Shown here one piece after another: positions 45,543 through 53,700 of a stretch of DNA of 64,000 nt. The DNA comes from Lanius collurio (taxonomy: Eukaryota > Chordata > Aves > Passeriformes > Laniidae): contig JACBWW010000097.1 of the NCBI GenBank assembly GCA_020086605.1, forward strand, positions 383,206 to 447,205, written 5' to 3'. The notes below the pieces were generated by a model. That model ran no database searches. It had not been told where the DNA came from and saw nothing but the letters and a program-made list of their open reading frames with translations. The number at the start of each line of letters is the position of its first letter. Positions within the stretch are counted from its first letter, which is position 1. The translations under genes were made by a program, and so were the position numbers.

Positions 45543-46250
45543 CGTGGCATTACCCCAGCTCCCTGCTGTGATGTCCCCTCACGGTGGCATCACCTCAACT
45601 TCCCGTTGTCCTGCACCTCAGGACAGTATAACCCCGGGTCGCCAATGTCCTGACCCCCCGGGTGGCATCACCTCGGTTCCCATCATCCTGCACCCCAGGG
45701 GACATCATCCCAATTCCCTACTGTTCTGCAATCCCGAGTGGCATCACCCCATCCTCCTGCTGTCCTGTCCCCCAGGGTGGCACAACCATGGTCCCCACTG
45801 TCCCACACCTCAGGGTGGCATCACCCGGCTCTTCAATGTCCCATTCCCCCAAGTGACATCACCACAGTTCCTGACATCGCACATCCCAAGGTGGCATCAC
45901 CCCAGCTCCCAACAGTCCTGTCCCCCAGGGTGACATCACCTGAGTTCCCATCGTTCTGCACCCCACGGGGACATCACCCTGACTCCCTGCTGCCCCACAC
46001 TCCAGAGTGGCATCACCCCGGCTACCCATCATCCTGTCCCCCACCTGGTGTCACCCCATCTTCCCGCTGTCCTGCACCCCAGGGTGACATCACCTGAGCC
46101 CAGGGGGACATCAGTCTGAGTCCTTGCTGTCCTATACCCCAAGGTGGCATCGCCCTGGCTCCCCACTGTCCTGTCCCTCAGGGTGGCATCACCTTGGCTC
46201 CACACTGTCCTGCACCTCAGGGGACGTGGCCCTGCAGCTCCTCATTGTCC
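45543..46250. repeat. Degenerate minisatellite, about 39-bp unit, about 18 copies
   Basis: Units of 38-40 bp follow the pattern ggtggcatcacc-ccagctccc-tgtcctg-cccca and begin near 45,543, 45,583, 45,621 and 45,661, continuing to about 46,250. Copies differ at many positions, so the array is old. It starts next to the NIN CpG island. Open frames through it arise from the repeat and are not genes. Confidence 0.85.
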
Positions 46251-46259
46251 CAAAAAAAC

Positions 46260-46445
46260 AATGGCACGTCACCTGGGCTGTCCCACGCCTGAAGGTCACA
46301 GCAACACATCACCATCCCCTGCCCTGGGGACATGGCACCCTGGCTCCCTGCCATTCCATGTTACCATGTCACCCCACTGTCCCCTGCCCTGGGGACATGG
46401 CACCCCTGCTCCCTCCCATCTCTGTGCCTGGGGGACAACATCCCA
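46260..46445. repeat. Longer-period repeat following the minisatellite
   Basis: The string ccctgccctggggacatggcaccc(t/c) recurs about 70 bp apart (46,318 and 46,387), with related GTCACC and CTCCCTCCC segments. It looks like a higher-order or decayed extension of the upstream array. Confidence 0.5.
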
Positions 46446-47097
46446 CCCGAGTCTCCGTGTGTCACCGTGACACGGGACGGCCGCTGTGCCCGTGGTATTC
46501 AGCCCTCCCACCACCCCAGCACCGGGGGTGGCTCTGCACTGTCGCACCCGTGCCCCTCACTCGCTTTGGCGGGGTCACAAAACCGGGGACCCCCCTCTGC
46601 CCCAGGAGCCATCCCGCGGGAGAACCCTGGGGCGGTGACACGCAAGCCACAGAACTCCAACCCTTATTTAAAGCCCGGCGGTCCCGGCTGGAGCTGGAGC
46701 CACCACCCGCCCACGCTCCTGTTCAGCGCCAGCCGAGCCGCAGGAAGCCGGCGGTCCCCGAGGCTCGTGGATTTTCTGGTGGCTAATAAGAGGTTCCACC
46801 CACGCTGCTGCTCTTGAGCAATTGCATGAGCTTATCTTGCTGCTTTTTTTGGTGAAAATGCCAGGGGCCAGGTGACTTTTTAGCCTTCTTCCCTATTTCA
46901 CGGTGGCTCCGGTCTGCGGGTTCAAGATATTTCATGGGGAGGAGGGAGGGGAACACAAAAGTCTCACACAGGGGTTTGCATAAACCTTGCTCAGATCGGA
47001 AACCAGGCTTAAAACCCCACAGCAGAGCCCCGGCTGGGTTTGCCACCACACAAGGAAGTCTGGGACGTGTGAGGTAACAGTGTAAAGAGCCTCAAAA
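46446..47097. other. Intergenic sequence, nothing recognised
   Basis: GC-rich to mixed single-copy sequence between two minisatellites. No exon, RNA gene or transposon was recognised. Confidence 0.6.
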
Positions 47098-47188
47098 ACA
47101 TTGTAATAGAATGTTGCGATCAAATATTGTAATAAAATATTTTGATACACTATTGCGATAAAACATTGTAATTAAAAATTGTAATAAA
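47098..47188. repeat. 13-bp minisatellite, seven copies, AT-rich
   Basis: Seven adjacent 13-bp units (47,098, 47,111, 47,124, 47,137, 47,150, 47,163, 47,176) follow the consensus a(c/t)attgtaataaa without a change in length. The array is strongly AT-rich inside a GC-rich intergenic region. Confidence 0.85.
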
Positions 47189-47199
47189 ATATTTAGGGG

Positions 47200-49247
47200 T
47201 AGCCCTGCTGCACGTCACTTGGCACGCCACTGCCACCTGGGCACAGCTTCCCCCAGCGCCCAGCAAAGCCCTGTCTAGGGATGTGGCCATGTCCCTGCGG
47301 TGACAGAAGCAAGGCAAGGTGACTCCAAAGGGAAGGAGCCCTTGGCGAGAGGCTTTGCCGGACAGATGTCAGCAGGCACGGCTTTGTGCTGGCCAAGGGC
47401 TTTTTGTCTCGGTTTTTAACATTTGCCATTTTTCTCCCCCGCTTTCTTCTGCTCTGACACTTGCTGAGGATTTTTCTTTCTTTCTTCCCTTTCTCCCTCT
47501 CTTTCCACATTTGCTTTTCCATCCTCTGTTCAAACACTTTTTCTCCGCGTATTATGCTGAAGTTGGAACCATCTGGTGCTTTGTTTTGTTGCGAGCCCGG
47601 CGAGTGCCAGGACCTTTATTCCCCTCACCCTCCTCCTCACCAGTGCCTCGCTAATCCAAGCAACAGCCCCAAAAAATCCCCCCTTTCACCCAACAAAGCC
47701 ACCCGCGTGCATGGGTGGGCGATGGGGACAGGCAGCACGCTCCGTGTCCCCATGTCTCCATCCCACAGGGACGTGCAGCCCCTCGGGCTCAGGAGCTCTG
47801 GGTGTAATCTCAGTGCAAATTCCTGACTCATTTTTAGGGCCGGCTGTTAGCAGAGGCATCCTGATTTTATTTTCCCCTCGTTTTCCCATAGAAGAAAAGC
47901 GTGTTTCTAGGGAGCCACGGAGCCGTGCCAGACATGGAACCCGCCAACCTATTTTTGGAGCCCCCTTTCCAGCGAGCAGCTGCGCTCCAGGATGGCATTT
48001 GCAGCGAGCTCGCAGGAAGGAAACCTCGGCTCAACCAACCCACTCCGTCACATGTAACACGCCACAAAAACCGGGACACGTGGGAAACACCGGGACTGCC
48101 GGACATCAACTGCCCGTGGATCCGCGGCTGGCTCGGGGCTGGCACGGAGCCACCCAAAATCAGGGGCAGCGGCTGCGCAGGCAGTGGGTGACCCCTGTGC
48201 GAGGCCGTGGGTGCCCGGCTCCTGCAGGAACACCCTCCCGCCTTGGCTCTGGCTGCTCCGTCACGCTTTCCTTCCCATTTTCCATGAACAATGGGGTGCT
48301 TTGTTCTGGGGCGAGGAAAAGTCCGGCTGCCGCACGGGGAGCTGGGGGGGAGCTGGGAGCTGTTCCTGCATTCCTGGGGTCTTTCCTGTGCTGGGCACAG
48401 GAACTCCTCACTCACCCCGGCCAGCACAGGGGGAAGAGGGCCATAAAATAGCCCGAAAAATCAGCAAAAAAAGCTATGAAACCATCAGCAAAACATAAAC
48501 TAAGGGAAAAAGGAAAAGACGCTGTAGGAAAAACAAAAAACAAAACAACTGGAGGGAACCTCCCCATCTCCCAGCTGGTGCCGGGAGAAGTTTGGAATGA
48601 CATAAGCCCAAACTTTGCTATTTTTTTTGCACGAAACAAAGGCGAGCCGTGCTAAGCCGCAGTGGTATCGCTGCTCCTCGGCGGCGGCTCGCTGCTGCCA
48701 TCCCACGTCCGGCTCCCACCGCACAATCCCATTCCCAGCACCGCCTCTCGGGCCTGTTCCTGCCTGATTCCGTTGTAGGATTTTCCCTTCAGCCCAGGAA
48801 ACCCTCATGTTTGCTGTGCTGGCTCCTTATGGCAAGAAATATGTGGGTGGTTTTTCCATCCTGGTGAGCACTCTGCACTTCCCTGGCTCGGTGCCAGCCC
48901 CTTCCAGCCCTCAGGAACTCCAGACCCCTCTGGCACCTTGCCCATTCCTGTGGGCATCAAAGTGGAGTTGCTGGGGGTCACCTCTCCCGTCACCTTCAGG
49001 GCAATTCACTGTCCCAGCTGCACCCACTGGGAATGGGGAAAAATTGGGGGTGGAAGGGGACAGCTCTTGCCTGTGAAACCAGGCGGGTCTGTTGGTCATT
49101 TCCCCTGTTCTCCTGCCCCTGTTGCACGGCAAAAGCAGCTCAGGGCTGGTGCCACCTTATTGTGACAGCTGCTGATGGGGAACACCCAACCGCTTCCCAC
49201 AGCCCCGGTCTGACTAGACCTGTTTGTTTTTGGATTTGCATTCAGGG
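47200..49247. other. Intergenic sequence, nothing recognised
   Basis: About 2 kb between NIN and ABHD12B. Scattered open frames lack homology I recognise and codon bias, and no RNA gene or repeat family was identified. Confidence 0.6.
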
Positions 49248-49490
49248 CTGCTGAGGTAGGATTAGCTCAGATATTGAGAAGGAATTCTTTCCTGTCAGGG
49301 TGGAGAGGCCCTGAGGGTGCCCAGAGAAGCTGTGGCTGCCGCTGGATCCCTGCAAGTGTCCAAGGCCAGGTTGGATGGGGTTGGAGCAGCCTGGGACAGT
49401 GGAAGGTGTCCCCGCCCATGGCTGGGGGTGGAATGGGATGGGATTCAGGGCCCCTTTAACCCAAACCATTGTGGGATTCCACGATTCCAA
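49248..49490 (+). mobile_element. CR1 LINE 3' fragment between NIN and ABHD12B
   Basis: agatattgagaaggaattct, gggtgcccagagaagctgtg, ending taacccaaaccattgtggga. Confidence 0.9.
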
Positions 49491-50045
49491 CTCAGGAAAA
49501 GCAGCACAGGTCTTACTTTGAAGGGCAGATGGACAAAAGCAGCTCCAAATGCCAGCGTGGGTGGCTGCTCCTCTGGGAAAAGGTTTGCCCCCAGCCATCC
49601 CATAGTTGATTTATGGAGGTCCCTGCTATGGGCCCCACTGACAGGTGAGGTGATGCAAGGGGTGGCCCAGCTGTGGGTGCCTTCCAGCAGCACATCCTCC
49701 TGCACCTGGCAGGCTTTCCCAGGGAATTCCGCTGAAATCGGGATATTCCTTTCCTGGTGGGAAGTTTCATCCTGAAAAGGTCCAGCTGATTCATCCTGAC
49801 AGAGCTGCAGGTGGGAGGCTCAGCTGAAAGGGGAGGCAGCAGCAGGTTTCCACCCTTCCGGCTTAATCCTAGGGACAACAGCTTTGATGTTAAACCTTTT
49901 ATTAATTATTATTTTTATTTTTTAACCTGGAAGCTTTCCCTGTGTGCTCCTGTTTTTCCTTATGTGTCACTTTATTGCTGGCCCCATGCTCCCCCTGGCC
50001 TGTTTTGGGGGACAGGGGCCTGCAGATTTTCTACAGTCCCCTCTA
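49491..50045. other. Intergenic sequence, nothing recognised
   Basis: Single-copy sequence upstream of the 49-bp array, ending in an AT-rich stretch (49,895-49,930). No gene was recognised. Confidence 0.55.
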
Positions 50046-50452
50046 AACCCACCCAGCCTTGGGTCACAGGGGGCTGCAGATCTTCTGGAGTCCCTGGGGG
50101 ATTGGAGGCTGCAGATTTTTTCTGGATTCCCCCCTAAACTCTGCCCATCCCTGGGGGACAGAGGGTTGCAGATCTCCTGGGGGATAGGGGACTGCCACCC
50201 TGTTGGGGTCCCTCTGGACCTGGCCATCCCTGGGGGACAGGGAGATGCAGCCCCGCCAGAGACCCCCAGGGACCCACGCAGCCCTGGGGGGCAGGGGGAT
50301 GCAGCCAGAGACCCCCAAGGACCCACGCAGCCCTGGGGGACAGGGGGATGCAGCCAGAGACCCCCAAGGACCCACGCAGCCCTGGGGGGCAGGGGGATGC
50401 AGCCAGAGACCCCCAGGGACCCACGCAGCCCTGGGGGACAGGGATTACAGCG
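50046..50452. repeat. 49-bp minisatellite upstream of ABHD12B
   Basis: Near-identical 49-bp units begin at 50,282, 50,331, 50,380 and 50,429 (ccctgggggrcagggggatg, then cagccagagaccccca and ggacccacgcag). More diverged copies extend left to about 50,046. Each unit carries two G5 runs, so the plus strand has G-quadruplex potential. The array ends about 250 bp before the ABHD12B start codon. Confidence 0.9.
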
Positions 50453-50499
50453 CAGCCGAGTCCCCGCGGTCCGTGGCGAGGGCGATGACACCACGGATG

Positions 50500-50699
50500 G
50501 CGCTGGCCCCGCCCCGAGCGCGGCTGGGCGTGACCGGGGTGTGGCCGATGGGCGTGGCCCGGCGATAAGCGGTGGGCGGGCCGTGCCTGGGCGTGACCCA
50601 GTGACATACGCATGGCCTGGTGACGTAAGCAAGCCCCGGTGACGTGGGCGTGGCTCGGTGACGTGGGCGTGGCCCGCCGGCGCTGTGGGGCGCGGAGCG
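50500..50699 (+). promoter_or_regulatory. ABHD12B: ABHD12B promoter with four 19-bp CRE-like repeats
   Basis: A CpG island directly precedes the start codon. TGACRT cores lie at 50,602, 50,621, 50,640 and 50,659, exactly 19 bp apart. The last two units are tgacgtgggcgtggcycgs, combining a CRE half site with a GGGCGTGGC KLF/SP-type box. More GGGCGTGGC and GGGCGGG strings lie just upstream. No TATA box was seen. The transcription start is not determined. Confidence 0.6.
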
Positions 50700-50797
50700 A
50701 TGCGGCGTCGCGGCGGGGGCGGTGACAGCGGCGACAGGAGCGGCAGCGGCGGCACTGGCCGGGAGGAGGGCAAGCTCGGCGCGGCCCGGCAGGGGCG
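50700..50797 (+). CDS. ABHD12B: ABHD12B exon 1 (start)
   Basis: The ATG at 50,700 (G at -3) opens a 33-residue Gly/Arg/Ser-rich leader, [15 protein letters not shown] onward. Donor cg|gtgagt, phase 2. The start is supported because it joins in frame to exon 2 and lies in the CpG island. The leader itself is not conserved enough to check. Confidence 0.85.
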
Positions 50798-53700
50798 GTG
50801 AGTACCGGCCGCCGTGGGGACACCGCCGTGCTCCCCCGGACCGCGTGTCCCCGTCCCCGGCCGCGTCCCCAGCGCTTTCACTGCGCTGTCCCCCGTGTCG
50901 TAGCTCTGTCCCTGTGCCATGGCCGCGTCGCCCTGCTGGGGCCGCCACGCCGTGCTCCTGTGTCCCCACGCCGTGGCCAGGTCACCTTGTTGGGGGCCCC
51001 CCCCCCGCCATGGCCGTGCCACCCTGTCACGGGTGTGAGCCCATCCTGTGGCCATGTCCCCGTGTCACCCCGCCATGGCCACGAGCCTGTCCTGTGGCTG
51101 CGTCCCACCCCGGTGCCGTGCTGTGGCTTGTCACCCTGCTGTGCCATGTGGCCACCGTGCCAGCTGTCGGAGGTGCCCTCGGTGGGCCTGTGCCCCTGGA
51201 GGGGCCGGGGCCGTGCTCACCTGCAGCAGGTGCTGTGCAAGGGCCGTGTGAGCCGCGCTTGAGCGCTGGGCGCAGACCGGGAGCAGCTCCTGACAATTCC
51301 CTGCCGCCTCTCCGGGGCATTCCCGGCCCGTTCCATTCCTCCGGTGTGCAGCGGGACTGCTCACACCAGAGTCGTGGCGGATAACTGGGATTTGTGGAGC
51401 TGCCCGTAACTCCGGCACCGCTCGTGCAACCCTACACCGTCCCGGGAAGGGTGCCTGTTCCCTGGGCACCCGTGCCATCTTGCCCTGGCACCCATCTTGC
51501 AATCCTTGCTTAGGGTCTTGCAGCGTTCCCAGGGCAGGGAATGGACCGGCTTCTCTCTGCAGGAGAGACGCTGCCCCTGTTCATGTGCTGGCAGGGACTG
51601 AGCAGTGCCTGGCTCCCATCACAAACCCCTGCCCTAATCCCCCATGCCCGCATTGGTTTCCCCATCACCATTAGCCCACGGGGGATGTCGATGCCGGGAA
51701 AGCTGCAGCTCTTGGCTTTCCTTTCCTCTCCTGGGGGCTGGTGCTGTGTCCTGCTGCTGCAGAGAGCAGCTGGATGTGTCCCCACAGGCCTTTGGGGCAG
51801 GACACTGCTGGAGGTGGTACTGGTGGCACGGGGACATCACCCCCAGGCCCTTTTCCCACCTTTCTCCTTGTCCCTGGAGTATTGCAGAAGCTCTTAATGC
51901 CAGGCTTGGGGACATGTCTGTGACTGTGCCTCGCCAGCCAGGACTTGGGGTGTTGTCACAGAGTATCGGTTGCTCCTCATTGCTGGTTTGACTTGCAGCT
52001 CCCGGCCCTGGCACGTTCCCTGCCCTTCCTGCCTCCAGGCATCCCGTGGGAGGGTGTGGGGGACCAAATCAGGGCCTCTGTCACCCTGTGTCACAGTGGG
52101 ACTGCTCCAACACCTTGACTCCATCCCCAAAAGCCAAACACAACACTGGGGTGGGGATCCAGTTCCCATTCCCAGAGGGATTGGGACCAAACTCAGGTCC
52201 TTGTAGGAAAAAGCTGTATCCAACTGTCATGGCTGGGATTGGGAATGGGGAGCCTGCTCTGCTGCACCCCAAATCCCTTGGGATGGGGGGGATGTGCTAA
52301 TACGTCCCTCCCTTGCAGGGCCCAGCATTCCTGGCTCCCAGGGCTGCGCACGCTCCTCCTCGCCCCGCTCCTCACCTACGTGTCCGTGCCCTTCCTCGTC
52401 CGCCTCTTCCCCTATGTGCTCACCAAATTTGTCTACCTGAACTTCTGTGAGTATCCTGGGGCTGTCCCAACCGAGAGAACCCCCACAGGGATTCAGCTGG
52501 CTGCTGCAGCCCCCCAAAACACAGCTGGGACCATGCCTGGTGCCTGGGTGGCACTGGGACAGCACTTATCCGACTCCCACTGTGCCGTGGGCTTGCAGAG
52601 GAGGCACAGAGGGATCTTTTCCCGTGTTTTGCAAGCTCTAATAACGTGGTGCTGCTGACCCTGTTTGCTGCCTGGAGTTCCAGCATGCCTGGGCATGCTC
52701 AGCATCAGCGTGGCTGGAAATTTGGGTGGGAGGAGGTGGCAGAGGGCTGAGCTCACCTACCTCAGCATGGCCCTTGATCATTTCAAACAGATAACACGTT
52801 GATTTAGAAAGAATTGTATAAAGGCAGCTGGGTAGGAGGATTCTGGATGATGATGATGATGATGATTTCCCCATTAGTGGCCTTCCCCTTCTTCGTGGAC
52901 TTTCGGCAGCCGGAGCTGCTGGTGAACAACACCATCAGCCTGCACCTCACCACCGAGCCGGGCGTCACAGTTGGCATCTGGTGAGCAGGATATGCCCCCA
53001 GCATTCCACGTGGGACTGCAGCGTCCTGCTGGAACCCCCAGGGGTAACCCCACTGTCCCCACAGGCACACGGTGCCAGGCAGCAGAGGGGCTGAGGCGCA
53101 GGGCAAGGACCAGCGCTGGTACGAGGAGGCTCTTGCTGATGCTCACCCTGTGATCATCTACCTGCACGGCAATGGGGGCACCAGGTGAGTGCCTGAGGTG
53201 CTGCTGCAGGGCTGGGAGCAGGGCAGGACAGGTGCAGTGGCTGCTCTGAGGGGAGAAGCAGCAAACTCGATGCAGCAGCCAGCAGTGCTGTGGGGTCGGG
53301 GATGCTGTGGGGGTTTCTGACCCCAGCAGTCAAGGAAAATCTCTAGAAAATAAAGGGGAAGGTCAAAACCATCCACCCTACAGCATCCAGCTCTGCCCTC
53401 CTGGGATAAGGTCACCCTGGTTCCTCACCTGCATTGGGGCTGGAATGAGGGTCCCTCGGGGTCTCCCCAAGCTCTAACCCCGTTTTCCCCATCAGGGCTG
53501 CGAGTCACCGCATCCAGTTCCTGAAGGTAAGTGCTGCCCTGTGGGGACACTGGGACCTGCTGGGAGTAAGGCTCCTGCTGGCTCTGGGGACCCCAGAAGG
53601 ACCCTGTGCAGAGTGAATGGGCCATGCTGGGGGTCCTGGGGTGCATCCCCTGCCAGGACATAACTCAGTGCTGCTCTGACAGACGATGGGGGCTGCTGAC

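Noticed and set aside
45280..45933. 217-codon plus-strand open frame
   Set aside because: Covers the NIN CpG island and the 39-bp minisatellite; the repeated HPRxHHP pattern comes from the repeat.
47576..48451. 291-codon plus-strand open frame between genes
   Set aside because: No recognised homology, codon pattern or promoter; GC-rich chance frame.
50046..50452. Possible CRISPR-like array (49-bp direct repeats)
   Set aside because: The repeats are contiguous without unique spacers, in a vertebrate genome; it is a minisatellite.
49967..51055. 362-codon minus-strand open frame
   Set aside because: Runs through the 49-bp minisatellite and the CpG island over ABHD12B exon 1. It is a product of repeat units and GC content, without homology.
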